From positions 114,216 to 178,215 of the forward strand of contig NZ_MDFN01000004.1 in assembly GCF_001730525.1 (NCBI RefSeq): a stretch of 64,000 nucleotides of DNA. The letters are read 5' to 3'. Shown here piece after piece: positions 46,192-56,300 of this stretch. Made by a program: the position numbers and the translations under genes. Source of the stretch: Arcticibacter eurypsychrophilus. Lineage in GTDB: Bacteria; Bacteroidota; Bacteroidia; Sphingobacteriales; Sphingobacteriaceae. The stretch's first letter is position 1; the number at the start of each line of letters is the position of its first letter. The notes beneath the pieces are model-generated. The model saw only the letters and a list, made by a program, of their open reading frames with translations, made no database searches and was not told the DNA's origin.

Positions 46192-46566
46192 CTAAAAGTT
46201 CAGGAAATTATTTGCTGTGAAATTCCAGATAAAAACAATCGCTATTGCTAAGACTTTCGAGACGTAGAAGGGAACTAAAAATCTTTCATTAAATAAGTAA
46301 ATAATTAAGGTATTCAGTCCAAGGCCGATAACTGCGAACAAAAGAAACTTAAAAAAGAAAATGTGTATATTTTTCTCTTCTGCATGAAATGTCCAAAGGT
46401 AATTTAGAATAAAATTGTTTACAACAGCTACGGAAAAGCCGATGGTATTTGCAGCATATTTATTTACTTGGAGTTTTTCTTTAAAAAGCCATGTTAGTCC
46501 AAAGTCTATACACATACCTATTAATCCCACGAAACCGAACAGGAAAATTTTTCTTATCAGTTCCAT
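46192..46566 (-). CDS. GtrA-family membrane protein
   Basis: A 124-residue protein with four hydrophobic helices (about 6-24, 35-56, 73-93 and 100-120). The N-terminal pattern LFGFVGLIGMCIDFGLTWLF and NTIGFSVAVVNNFILNYLWTF is diagnostic of the GtrA/DPMS3 family. Family knowledge: GtrA-like proteins take part in membrane translocation of polyprenyl-linked sugars used by GT-C enzymes. The 3-bp spacing to the GT39 gene supports such a pairing. Confidence 0.9.
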   Translation of the reverse strand: MELIRKIFLFGFVGLIGMCIDFGLTWLFKEKLQVNKYAANTIGFSVAVVNNFILNYLWTFHAEEKNIHIFFFKFLLFAVIGLGLNTLIIYLFNERFLVPFYVSKVLAIAIVFIWNFTANNFLNF

Positions 46567-46571
46567 ATAAA

Positions 46572-47828
46572 CTAAGTAAGTAAAGTGGGTTTATTTCTTT
46601 TCTTAAATCTCTTTTTTAACATAGAATCAGGATTGAAAGGAAGGGTAATATAGATGGTCCTTTTGCCCTGAATAAATACAAATACACCAAATAGCCAAAA
46701 TCCTGCAAAGCTAAAACCAATTGTACGATAAATTAAGGTAGTCCTGATATTAGGATATACAGCTGTTTGAGCCAGATTAGTAGAATTCGTATAGAAGACA
46801 GGATTTAAATAAATGCTCGTTCCGTTTGGATAGTCAATTGAAGCTCTTGCATAATGATCTTTTTCACGGATCACATATTTCGCATTTGCAGTTTGTGAAA
46901 ATGATGCAAGGATCTGTCCATTTTGACCTGTAAAGCTTATAGTTGAAGCCTTAGTATTCATTTGAAGCTGAATGGTGTCTTTTTTCAAAACCAGATAGTT
47001 CAACATAGGGATAGAATCAGGATGTTGTGTAGGGCCAATAATAACGCCAAAACCTCTTCCTTTTTTGAGTGCATGTAACACCTGATGTTGATTGCGTTCT
47101 TTTACATTAACGTATGTACACATTCGACCAAGCCGATCTTTGCTAATTATGTTATGCAGGTCATCATCACCTACAATAAATATGGGTTTTCCTGCTGATA
47201 ATGCGGCATCCCATTGTAGAAATGAGTTACCTGCCGGATTTAAAACCTCCATACAATGATAATTACTGAGGTATGAGAAGTCTTGACAACGATACCCATT
47301 TCGTATTTTTGGATGATTGAGGATTACAAGAGACTGAGTATCAGTAGCAAGATAATTTAGCACATCTTGCTTGTTACTTAAAGTTTGAGGGAGAATGTAA
47401 TCTAACCAGCATACCTTTTTATCTCCCAAAACTAACTGATGTGTTTTAGAAATATTGTAACCATGTTCATATGCAGGGATATAAATCTGCGAGTTTATTG
47501 ATGTCGAATCAATAGAATGATAGTTTGATATGCAATGGACATCATAATGTAACGAATCATACGCATGGTGAATCTCTTCGGCTGTGCCTTTACCATTTGT
47601 TATACCTTTCCATGCGTTTGCGTGTGCATGAAAATTACATTTTAACCAGTTGCCTGAACGCAATGAATCATACGGATTATAGAGCGTTTTTCCTTTGAAA
47701 GATGTTGATGATTTGAAAGTATATTGTGTACAGAAAAAGAACTGTGTTAAAAAGAAATAGGCAATAATAGTAAGCACAGATATGATGAACAATCGAAATA
47801 TTATCATATCCAATTTTAGCCAACTCAT
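46572..47828 (-). CDS. Membrane-anchored PHP-domain protein
   Basis: A 418-residue protein with an N-terminal helix (about 10-30), a long soluble domain and a C-terminal helix (about 375-400), probably mostly outside the cytoplasm. The soluble part has the metal-binding pattern of a PHP-type phosphoesterase: CNFHAHANAWKG, SNYHSID, AYEHG, LNHPK and GDDDLHN. The H/D/E residues needed for a tri-metal centre appear intact. PHP enzymes hydrolyse phosphoesters. Placement directly before GtrA and GT39 (5-bp gap) suggests it acts on a phosphorylated glycolipid or on a released phosphosugar, which is inference. Confidence 0.82.
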   Translation of the reverse strand: MSWLKLDMIIFRLFIISVLTIIAYFFLTQFFFCTQYTFKSSTSFKGKTLYNPYDSLRSGNWLKCNFHAHANAWKGITNGKGTAEEIHHAYDSLHYDVHCISNYHSIDSTSINSQIYIPAYEHGYNISKTHQLVLGDKKVCWLDYILPQTLSNKQDVLNYLATDTQSLVILNHPKIRNGYRCQDFSYLSNYHCMEVLNPAGNSFLQWDAALSAGKPIFIVGDDDLHNIISKDRLGRMCTYVNVKERNQHQVLHALKKGRGFGVIIGPTQHPDSIPMLNYLVLKKDTIQLQMNTKASTISFTGQNGQILASFSQTANAKYVIREKDHYARASIDYPNGTSIYLNPVFYTNSTNLAQTAVYPNIRTTLIYRTIGFSFAGFWLFGVFVFIQGKRTIYITLPFNPDSMLKKRFKKRNKPTLLT

Positions 47829-47932
47829 GTTACTATTATGTCATATTCCCAAAAAGAAATGATTAAATGTAGAACATTAAATTGGCCGGCGACTACAGGT
47901 GTTAGGTATTATTTATACCTAGCCAAATGGTC

Positions 47933-48832
47933 TTAACGACTTACCTTATCAGATTTAATAATCAATGTCTGAAAGGCAGCAAGATCTCCTTTAAAAGCGT
48001 TAAAGTCTACAGCATGATTAATTCCATTAACTTTAGCTATATCAGAATGTTGCCAGAATTGCCAGTTATTGACATGCCTTGTTTTTAATTCTTTTTTGTA
48101 ATAATGTGCAATCCATAAAATATGATCATCGAAATACCCTTGCAGGTAGTCCTGATAAAAGCTTAAACCTGAATATATGATCGGTTTAACATGTGTTTTT
48201 GCTTCAATATGTACAATAAAATCATTAAGCTCCTTTCGCATTGTTGCAGGGTCCTTTCCGTCAAGTGTTTCTACATCAACCACAACTGGCAAATCGCCAT
48301 TTTCTACATTTACTGTCTGCAAGAAAAAGCGAGCTTGTTGTTTACCGCTTTTTTTCGGACGAAAGTAATGATATGCCCCGCAAACAATTCCAGCCTTAGG
48401 AGCTTCCCTCCAGTTGCGCTTAAAATAAGGGTCAACGGTTAAAAGTCCTTCAGTCGCTTTTATAAAAGCAAAAGTAATTGAGACATCACCTTCCTTCATC
48501 GCTTTAACTTTTTGCCAATCTATTTTTCCCTGAGCATAAGAGACATCAATACCATGTATGGAATATTTTTTTGGAATTCGGATATCAAAATCATAATAGT
48601 TCGGGTAATTACTATCTTGTCCAATGTCCTTAATCCATTGCCAGGTTGATGTTCCAATTTTTAATACGTACCCATAATAAAATGGGGATAACAACACCAG
48701 AGTGATTCCTGCAAGAACTAGTTTCAAAGCTAGAGGCCATGCTTTCCTTGTTTTCTTTTTTACTGAACTCTTTTTCCTTGTTTGCTTTACAATAGGGTTC
48801 TTCTCTGGTATCCTGGTTCTTTTAGTAGGCAC
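47933..48832 (-). CDS. GH25-family lysozyme, membrane-anchored
   Basis: A 299-residue protein with a very basic cytosolic N-terminus (about 1-32), one transmembrane helix (about 34-58), and a GH25 domain (about 85-295). Catalytic D96 in HGIDVSYAQGKIDW and D186/E188 in VVDVETLDG are present. FIKATEG and WQFWQHSD complete the family pattern. Family knowledge: GH25 enzymes cleave between MurNAc and GlcNAc of peptidoglycan. An anchor suggests a role in the cell's own wall rather than killing neighbours. No immunity-like gene accompanies it. Confidence 0.9.
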   Translation of the reverse strand: MPTKRTRIPEKNPIVKQTRKKSSVKKKTRKAWPLALKLVLAGITLVLLSPFYYGYVLKIGTSTWQWIKDIGQDSNYPNYYDFDIRIPKKYSIHGIDVSYAQGKIDWQKVKAMKEGDVSITFAFIKATEGLLTVDPYFKRNWREAPKAGIVCGAYHYFRPKKSGKQQARFFLQTVNVENGDLPVVVDVETLDGKDPATMRKELNDFIVHIEAKTHVKPIIYSGLSFYQDYLQGYFDDHILWIAHYYKKELKTRHVNNWQFWQHSDIAKVNGINHAVDFNAFKGDLAAFQTLIIKSDKVSR

Positions 48833-48961
48833 AGCTACAAATGTATCAAATTGAACAGCAGAAGAAAATAGATTCTACTTATAATCAGGAATATCAATCC
48901 CCAAATGAATGTGTTTATATTAGTTTAGGACCCTTTAATACTAAGTTGGTACCTGTTTAAC

Positions 48962-48996
48962 AGAAAAGCCGCCTCATACTTATGGGCGGCTTTTCT
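48962..48996 (-). terminator. Intrinsic terminator after the OmpA-family gene
   Basis: AGAAAAGCCGCC (48962-48973) pairs with GGCGGCTTTTCT (48985-48996). Read on the minus strand it follows the OmpA-family stop by 28 bp and ends in TTTTCT. Confidence 0.85.
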
Positions 48997-49023
48997 ATTA
49001 AATAAACTAGTTTTAAGATTTGA

Positions 49024-50352
49024 TTAATACAATGTAAATTCTACTCTTCTGTTCTGTTGGCGACCAACAACTGTTTTATTAGTAGATATTGGTTGATTTG
49101 GACCATATCCTGTCGCTTCAATACGAGAAGCATTAGCTCCTTGAGAAACCAAGTATGCCTTTACTGCTTCAGCTCTTTCTTTAGACAAACGAAGATTTAA
49201 AGCCATTGAACCTGAATTATCAGTATGACCAGCTAGTTTCAAGCTAAAGTCTTTGTCTACTAATAATCTTGCAACGCGATTTAAAGTTTCGTAAGATTTA
49301 GCTTTTATAGTGGCTTTTCCAAGATCAAACTCTAAATTCTTAATCGCTTCACCCACTACTTTTCTATCAGCTTCAGTTACTATAATTTTTTCTCTGATAA
49401 CAGGAGCGGGAGCTTTTAAAGGACAACCAGCACCATCTACAACAGTATTGGGAGGAGTTCCAGGGCATTTATCAAATTTGTTCGCTACACCATCAGCATC
49501 ATCATCACCCAAATCGGAAGCGTACTGTTCCTGATCACGAAGTCTATTTTGTTCAGCAGTAGATAACTTACTTCTTAAATCAGCACTTTCAGCAGCACTT
49601 TCTTCACGTAAGGCAGCTAAGGCGCTATAGTTTTGTAATTGTGAAGTACCCTTTTTACCTAGTGCAATCTCTAAACCAGCGTGTGCATATGAAAAACGAT
49701 CATTGGCATCACCTACAACACCATCAAGGTTATTCGTTTTCATAAAGTTTACACTGTACCCTAAATCAAGGTTCACACCTTTAGATAAGCCTAATTTAAA
49801 TCCGGCTCCAACAGGTATAAACCAGTTTTCATCATAGTTGTTAGTAGTTGCATCAGTAACCCCATATGCATTTCCTTTAGATGACATATATCCGGCACCA
49901 GCAGTGAAATAAGGAGATATGAAGTTTCTTTTCTGATTTAAACTTAAGTTGGCAATAGTAAAATTACCACTTAATGCAGCTGACCAGTCGATACGCGAAT
50001 TAAATCCACTGTTATTTTGTGCATCAGGAGTTGTAGCCAAGCTGTTAGCCCTCATTCCTTTCAATTTACCAGCAAGAAAGTCTGCTTGTATTCCAAATCC
50101 TGGAACAATTTGCTTTTTAATGTAACCACCATAACCCCAACTCTCTTGAGGAGTCATAAAGTCGCCATTAGTTTTGCTGTTAAAAGGAGTATAGTGTGTC
50201 AACACACCGCCATTTAAACCGATTGACCAAGTGCGAAATGATTTCTTATCAAAACGCGTTGTAGAATCCGAACTCATTTCCTGGGCAAATAATGATGAAG
50301 ATATCCCTAATAAGGATAGTATCATTGCAGATTTTGTAATTTTCAGTAACAT
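49024..50352 (-). CDS. OmpA-family outer-membrane protein with barrel and TSP3 linker
   Basis: A 442-residue protein with signal peptide MLLKITKSAMILSL to SLFAQ. An outer-membrane beta barrel (about 30-240) is followed by a short coiled region. A thrombospondin type-3-like calcium repeat (DDDADGVANKFDKCPGTPPN) comes next, and a peptidoglycan-binding OmpA-C domain (about 330-440; LAGHTDNSGS, NLRLSKERAEAVKAYLV, GRQQNRRVEFTLY) ends the protein. The TSP3 linker is common in Bacteroidota and probably stiffens the periplasmic part. It anchors the outer membrane to the wall and is normally abundant, in keeping with its strong terminator. Confidence 0.93.
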   Translation of the reverse strand: MLLKITKSAMILSLLGISSSLFAQEMSSDSTTRFDKKSFRTWSIGLNGGVLTHYTPFNSKTNGDFMTPQESWGYGGYIKKQIVPGFGIQADFLAGKLKGMRANSLATTPDAQNNSGFNSRIDWSAALSGNFTIANLSLNQKRNFISPYFTAGAGYMSSKGNAYGVTDATTNNYDENWFIPVGAGFKLGLSKGVNLDLGYSVNFMKTNNLDGVVGDANDRFSYAHAGLEIALGKKGTSQLQNYSALAALREESAAESADLRSKLSTAEQNRLRDQEQYASDLGDDDADGVANKFDKCPGTPPNTVVDGAGCPLKAPAPVIREKIIVTEADRKVVGEAIKNLEFDLGKATIKAKSYETLNRVARLLVDKDFSLKLAGHTDNSGSMALNLRLSKERAEAVKAYLVSQGANASRIEATGYGPNQPISTNKTVVGRQQNRRVEFTLY

Positions 50353-50821
50353 AATTTTCTTATTAATATTTCAGAGCTAATTAATCTGATTGAACAACCT
50401 ATTTCTATAATCCTGCCAAAAGCAGTTATAGAAGTACAAAACATCTCAAATAATTGATTATCAAGAAGAATAATCTATTATGAAAACTTGATTATTATGA
50501 AAAGCGTCATTTTTATTATACAAATAAGTATGAATTTTAATGCATAAACTCCGTATAGACACCATCAGCGCATTTTAATTGATCCTATTTTGGTAGTTCA
50601 GTAAGGAAGGAGGGGTATTAAAAAATATGCAAAACACATCATTGTAAAAAAATACATTAAATATTTTTTACGCTCCAATCTTGTAATTTTAAAGTAAAAT
50701 CTATGCTTAAATAGAAATAGGCAAAGTACCGTTCTATGCTTTATGCTGTCTATTTTAATAGACACCGCAACATATTTGATCAATAAAACAGATAGGAATA
50801 GGTTTTACATGCATTAATTAA
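50353..50821. other. Intergenic region upstream of the OmpA-family gene
   Basis: These 469 bp separate the minus-strand amidohydrolase and OmpA-family genes. The OmpA promoter must lie here. I found no credible gene; a 61-codon minus-strand frame at 50598-50783 has no homologue I recognise and no clear start signal. Confidence 0.5.
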
Positions 50822-52462
50822 CTAGTTACCAGATTTGAACTCAAACACATTCTCACCGTTTAAATATGTTTTCAACACTTTGTTTTTTAAAATTTCTTCA
50901 GGTTTAGCGGTCATAATATCCTGATCAAGGATGACAAAGTCAGCAAACTTACCTTTCTCCAAACTGCCTTTTTCTTTTTCTTCGAAATTACCTTTTGCAG
51001 CCCATATAGTTATTCCACGTAAGGTTTCCTCTTTAGTTAATCCATTTTCAATTTGAAAACCGTTTGCAGGATAAGCTTTGTCATCTCGTCGAAAAACTGC
51101 TGCATAAAATGTTAAAAGCGGATCAATTTTTTCTACTGGAAAATCAGTACCCAATATAATCCATCCATTTTGCTGCATAAGCTGTTTATTGGCATAAGCC
51201 CCTTTTAATCGTTCTGCACCTAATCTTTCAGCTGCCCAATACATATCGGAAGTAGCGTGGGTTGATTGAACGGAAGGGATAATAGAAAATTGCTTAAAAA
51301 GCTTTAAGTCCTCTGGAGAGATAACTTGCGCATGCTCTATTCGCCAACGCCGGTCATTTGAACCTTTAAGGACCTTCCCATAAACTTTTAATATTTCCCG
51401 GTTTGCAGAGTCTCCTATAGCATGTGTACACATTTGGAAACCCTTAGCAAAGATCTTTTCTGCAACCTCTGCAAAGTGGGCTTTTTTACTTAATAAAAAA
51501 CCATAATGGCCGGGCTGATCTGCATAAGGTTTTAACAAACAAGCCCCACGAGATCCTAGCGCACCATCGGCATATACTTTAAACGATCTGACGTCAAGTC
51601 TGTCTGTTTTAAATGCCCCATTTTTAAATAAATAATCGTAGTTAGCTGGTTTATCAGAGAGCATCATGTACATGCGCATTTTTAACTGATTCGCTCGCTG
51701 CAAGCTATCGACAAAAGCAATAGCCGCATAATCGACTCCGCAATCCGCTACAGTAGTCAGTCCCTTCGCAAAACAGTTTTTTTGAGCGTCAAGAAGTTCT
51801 TTAGTTCTTTGTTTGATTGTTCTGGCAGGAATAACCTTTGCTACCAATTTTGTTGCATTATCTATCAGAATGCCTGTTAACCTGCCATCTTTTGTTTCCA
51901 CTTCACCACCCTCAAGTTTAAAGCCTGGCATTAAACCTGCCTTTTTTATTGCAGCATCATTCACAATAGTTGCGTGTCCATCTATCCGGGAAAGAGAAAC
52001 AGGACGGTCTGGGAACAATTTGTTGAGCTGCAAATTGTCAGGAAAACTTTTATTTTCCCAATCATTTTGATCCCAACCATACCCGATGAGCCAGCCTTCC
52101 TTATTGTTTTCAGCAAAAGCAGCCAACCTATCCACTGCTTCCTGCCAGCTTTTAGTACCCATCAGATTAACTTGTTGCAGACTTGATCCGTAACCAAAAA
52201 AGTGCGCATGTCCATCAATGAAGCCAGGGTATATTGGCTTTCCGCCAGCATCCAATTCTTTTGCTGCTTTATAGGAATTCTTAATATAATCAGAGGTGCC
52301 CGTTTCAATAATTTTACCATCCCTGACCGCAAAAGCTTCTGTTAGGCTAAATCTATCGTCTACCGTATACACTTTCGCATGGTAAACTAGCATATCAACT
52401 TCTCTTTTCGTTGAACAAGAAGTTGCGAGCAAAACAATAAAAGCAAAATAGAAAAGTCTCAT
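50822..52462 (-). CDS. Amidohydrolase-family lipoprotein (YtcJ-like)
   Basis: A 546-residue metal-dependent hydrolase. The lipoprotein signal (MRLFYFAFIVLLATSC) places the acylated cysteine at residue 16. The amidohydrolase-3 pattern follows: beta-sandwich start DMLVYHAKVYTVDD, metal ligands in FIDGHAHFFGYG, a K/H region (RIDGHATIV), HAIGDSANREI, RIEHAQVISPEDL and ILGTDFPVE. The sandwich resumes at GSLEKGKFADFVILDQD. Family knowledge: substrates are N-acyl, formamide or cyclic amide compounds and vary widely, so the substrate is unknown. The lipoprotein form suggests a periplasmic location. Confidence 0.92.
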   Translation of the reverse strand: MRLFYFAFIVLLATSCSTKREVDMLVYHAKVYTVDDRFSLTEAFAVRDGKIIETGTSDYIKNSYKAAKELDAGGKPIYPGFIDGHAHFFGYGSSLQQVNLMGTKSWQEAVDRLAAFAENNKEGWLIGYGWDQNDWENKSFPDNLQLNKLFPDRPVSLSRIDGHATIVNDAAIKKAGLMPGFKLEGGEVETKDGRLTGILIDNATKLVAKVIPARTIKQRTKELLDAQKNCFAKGLTTVADCGVDYAAIAFVDSLQRANQLKMRMYMMLSDKPANYDYLFKNGAFKTDRLDVRSFKVYADGALGSRGACLLKPYADQPGHYGFLLSKKAHFAEVAEKIFAKGFQMCTHAIGDSANREILKVYGKVLKGSNDRRWRIEHAQVISPEDLKLFKQFSIIPSVQSTHATSDMYWAAERLGAERLKGAYANKQLMQQNGWIILGTDFPVEKIDPLLTFYAAVFRRDDKAYPANGFQIENGLTKEETLRGITIWAAKGNFEEKEKGSLEKGKFADFVILDQDIMTAKPEEILKNKVLKTYLNGENVFEFKSGN

Positions 52463-52595
52463 CCTGTAAATATCCTACAAATTATGCTCATCGTAAAATA
52501 GATTAACCAGCATTGTTGTTCCTTTAAAATACCCAATCGTAAAGAATAAAGCTTTATTATTTGACTCTTATAGTCCTTTTCCCCTTTTTTAAAAT

Positions 52596-52603
52596 TACTT
52601 TTG
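52596..52603 (+). promoter_or_regulatory. Exact -7 box directly before the PhnA-like gene
   Basis: TACTTTTG matches TAnnTTTG in all eight positions and ends 6 bp before the ATG at 52610. A -33 box at normal spacing is weak. If used, the transcript would start at or beside the ATG. Confidence 0.35.
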
Positions 52604-52609
52604 CCGCCA

Positions 52610-53188
52610 ATGGCGATAAATACACAATTACAGAACAGAAGTAATCAAACCTGTGAACTTTGCATGAAGCAGGACAATGACCTACATGCATATACTGTAC
52701 CTCCTAAAAAGGATGAGTTGGTAGAAAACCAGGTAGTACTTTGTACTGAATGTTTTGATCAGATTAAGGCTGGAGATTATTCAAACAGTCATCATTGGCG
52801 TTGTCTTGAAGGCAGTATTTGGAGTGAAGTACCCGCAGTACAGGTTCTTTGCTATAAAATACTGAAGAAATTAACTTCAGATGAATGGGCAATGGATGCA
52901 GTTGACGCTGTATTTTTAGACGAATCGCTTATAGAATGGGCCAATGCTGAAGATACGCAGGTAGCGGAAAAAGTAATACATAAAGATGCCAATGGTGTAG
53001 TTTTGGCAACGGGAGATCACGTTATTCTCACTCAAAATCTCAATGTAAAAGGAACAAGCTATATTGCTCCAAAAGGAACTATGGTTCGAAAAGTTAGATT
53101 AGTGGCAGATAATGCTGAACAACTTGAAGGGAAAATTAATGGGGACACCATTGTGATTCTTACCAAGTTCGTCAAGAAATCCGTATAA
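52610..53188 (+). CDS. PhnA-like zinc-ribbon protein
   Basis: A 192-residue protein from the ATG at 52610 (a TTG at 52601 would add three residues and is less likely). The N-terminus has a zinc-ribbon CELCMKQDN and VVLCTECFDQIK with two CxxC pairs. The C-terminal half (DANGVVLATGDHVILTQNLNVKGTSYIAPKGTMVRKVRLV) is the PhnA SH3-like domain. Family knowledge: PhnA family members were once linked to phosphonates, but true phosphonoacetate hydrolase is unrelated, and most PhnA proteins have no assigned activity. It is single and convergent with the long VCBS gene. Confidence 0.88.
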   Translation: MAINTQLQNRSNQTCELCMKQDNDLHAYTVPPKKDELVENQVVLCTECFDQIKAGDYSNSHHWRCLEGSIWSEVPAVQVLCYKILKKLTSDEWAMDAVDAVFLDESLIEWANAEDTQVAEKVIHKDANGVVLATGDHVILTQNLNVKGTSYIAPKGTMVRKVRLVADNAEQLEGKINGDTIVILTKFVKKSV

Positions 53189-53254
53189 GTTCCTGATAAT
53201 TACGATCAAAAGTAAAGTTATACTTCTGAGGAAGCTCAGTAAGATTTATTAGCT

Positions 53255-53308
53255 ATCTAAAATAATGAGAGAATCAAATCATAGCAGATTAATCTCATTA
53301 TTTTAGAT
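53255..53308. terminator. Bidirectional hairpin between convergent PhnA-like and VCBS genes
   Basis: Arms 53255-53270 and 53293-53308 are 16-bp perfect complements (core CTAAAATAATGAGA) around a 22-base loop. It lies between the stops at 53188 and 53344 and may end both transcripts. Confidence 0.65.
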
Positions 53309-53343
53309 TCTTACAAATGTTTTTTCCTAAAGCAAATTACCTC

Positions 53344-56300
53344 TTAATTCAATTGCACTGTCCTTTCCTTCTTTTTACTGTTTGTTATGGTTATTCCTGT
53401 AACGTCTTTACCTATACTCAAAAACCTTCCTGATTGCGATAGAAACGAGGAGCCATAGTAAAACTCCTGCTTTAAGCTGCTTCCATTCTTAAACTTCAAC
53501 ACTGCGCTTGCATCAGAAGGTTCAACCTTGATATTCTTAAGCCCTGATTTTAACCGAAGAATCTGAAGTTTCCCTTTGTTTTGACTAGCTGCTAACAAAT
53601 ACCCATTTTTACTATCTTTCAATTTAACTAGTGCGCGTCCATTTCCAGGTAAATAAATTCCACTTTGTAAAATGGTAAGCGGCTTAAACCCACCTTTACC
53701 ATTGCCTTTTAGCATTAAGCCATTAAGCGCATCGTAACGACCGGTAGCCACATCAGTGCCAAAGTCATTACCATTTATAGCTACATCCAAATTACCATCA
53801 CCATCAAAATCATCTACAACCATCCCGTTAAGTACCGAAACCTGCGCTTCTTTAAGAAGAGGGATCATAGTAAACTTTCCATTGCCATCATTTCGAAGGA
53901 AGCAAGATTGCAACATATTCGCCTGCAACTTAATGGCACCTTCCATTTGTTCAGGAGATAATATTTTGTCCATTGTTGCTTCAGCATACGATTTATAATT
54001 AGTAAACTTTTTCTTCAGACTAATCATTTGTTTTAGCATGTCCTCACGGCCATGAATAGGGTAATCTCTCCTCACGCCGTTTTTATCAGGAAAATACATT
54101 GAAGGGATCGCTATGAAACCACCGTTCTTGTCAAAATCATTCGCAGTAATAGAAACAGGAAATTCATCACTGGCTTTAAAGAGGGTATTTAAACCTACAT
54201 TGCCTACAATATAATCCATCCGCCCTGTGTGTCTAAAATCACCTGCAATAATGGTATTCCACCAACCGGTCTTACCTTTTAAACCCGTAGTTGAAGTTAC
54301 ATCTTCAAACTTACCATGATTATTCTTTAAGAAAGTAATAGGCATCCATTCGCCTCCAAGGATCAAATCAGGTTGTTTATCGTTATCAAAATCTGTAAAT
54401 AAAGCGTCACAAACCATCCCCATATTTTGCAAAGCAGGGGCAACGCTGGAGGTAACATCTGTAAACTTACTATGTCCTTTTTCACTGTCATTCCTGAAGA
54501 TAAAACTGGATACAGGTTTAGGGTAATTCCATGGATTTACACGTCCGGAAACAAAAAGATCAAGCTTGCCATCCTGGTTGTAATCACAAGCACGTACACA
54601 CAGTTTGCTTGTGTTGTTAAGGGGGAGTGCATTTGAAGAAAGTGTAAAGTTGCCTTTACCATCATTCATATAAAGCCTGTCCTGATAAGCCGGATTATTC
54701 GATTCATATTGGTACCCTCCACTTGAAGCATACAGATCTAAATTCCCATCACCATCTGCATCAAACAGAAGCAAGCCCGCATCATTAAATGGTTTTGAAT
54801 AATCGACAGGAGTGGTCACTAAAGCATGCTGTTTAAACTTTCCATTTGGAAGTTGAAAGAATACCTGTGCCGTATTTGAAGAACTACCACCGATAACAAT
54901 ATCATCCAAACCATTTTTGTCCATATCACCAACTGCTAGTGCAGGGCTATATTCTGACAATTTATGGGGCAAGAGTTTTTGAATGGTAAAGTCAATAAAA
55001 TCGGCATCATGACTGAAGTAATTTATTCCCACAGAATCAGTAACTTCTTTAAATAAAGAATTTGAAGCATACTGAGGTACATTCCAGGAATACCCAGCTT
55101 TTGCGTCTGCCTCTTTTACATTAAGCTTAATGTCAGCCTTTACATTGGTCAGTTTCTGTTTTTTACCATTTTGCCATTTAATGATCACCGAGTCTAGTTG
55201 ACTTACTTTACCTAAACCAAATTGCACCGTACTTTCAACAGTTGAGAGATAGCCTCTGAATGTATTATGCTCGTAGACCTGTTTCTTTCCATGGTCGTAG
55301 TATATTTCTGCTGTAGCACCCAGTCCACCTACATTTTGCTCATTCCCAATAAAATTTATTTTAAGATAATGAAGATTGTTTAAGTTGTTTTTATCGTCCC
55401 TGGAGGTATTACGATATAGAGAGGCCTCATCATTTATATTATTGATCACCATGTCCAGTGCCCCATCATTATCCAGATCTGCATATACGGCACCATTAGA
55501 AAAATTTTTAACTGTAAGACCCCATTCTTTACTCACATCTTTAAAGGTCAGATCGCCGTTGTTGACGTAGGCATAATTATGCAGCTTGATTTCCGGAATC
55601 TGTTCCAGTATTTTTTGTTTTGATGCCACAGCATAAGCCTCCTGACGATAGGTCATAAAATCATGATCAGAAACGTCTTTAGGAAAGCCATTGGTAATAA
55701 TGATATCACGGAAACTATCATTATTGAAGTCTGCCACAACAGGAGCCCAGCTCCAGTCTGTTTGTGAGATCCCACTCAAAAAGCCAACTTCGCTAAAACC
55801 AGGACTACCTAATTGACCTTGTTGTTCGGGACGGGGTCCTTGGTTTACCTGCAATGTATTACGTACATATTGATATTGAAAACCATACTGATCAAAATTT
55901 TGATTCGTTTGATAGCTACTTGGCCCAAGCATCATTTTTTTGCGGTAGTTATCTTCCGGATTCATATCCAGTTCAATAACATCTGCCAGCCCGTCGTTAT
56001 TGATGTCTACAATATCATTTCCCATCGAATTGAAAGAGGTATGCTTAAAATATTCTTTCGAACGATTAGTGAATGTGCCGTCATGGTTATTGATATACAA
56101 AATGTTATTGGATACAAAATCATTCGAAACATATATGTCCTTCCAGCCATCATTGTTGATGTCTACCGTAGTTGCAGCATGTCCATAGCCCTCCAGTGTA
56201 ATGCCTGCCTTGGCGGATACATCATGAAAGACAGGGTGTTTTAGCTGACCCTCCCAATCATTTTGGTAAAGCTTACCAATACTATGATTTGGTGTGTATT

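Noticed and set aside
47902..47926. Small nested hairpin after the GH25 gene
   Set aside because: The stem is only 7 bp and has no U-tract; too weak to list as a terminator.
50598..50783. A 61-codon minus-strand frame in the gap upstream of the amidohydrolase gene
   Set aside because: No start signal, no known motif, and a composition like the surrounding AT-rich gap.
55813..56244. A 143-codon plus-strand frame in the VCBS gene region
   Set aside because: It lies entirely opposite the VCBS gene, whose FG-GAP repeats are unmistakable; it has no recognisable domain and mirrors the repeat sequence.
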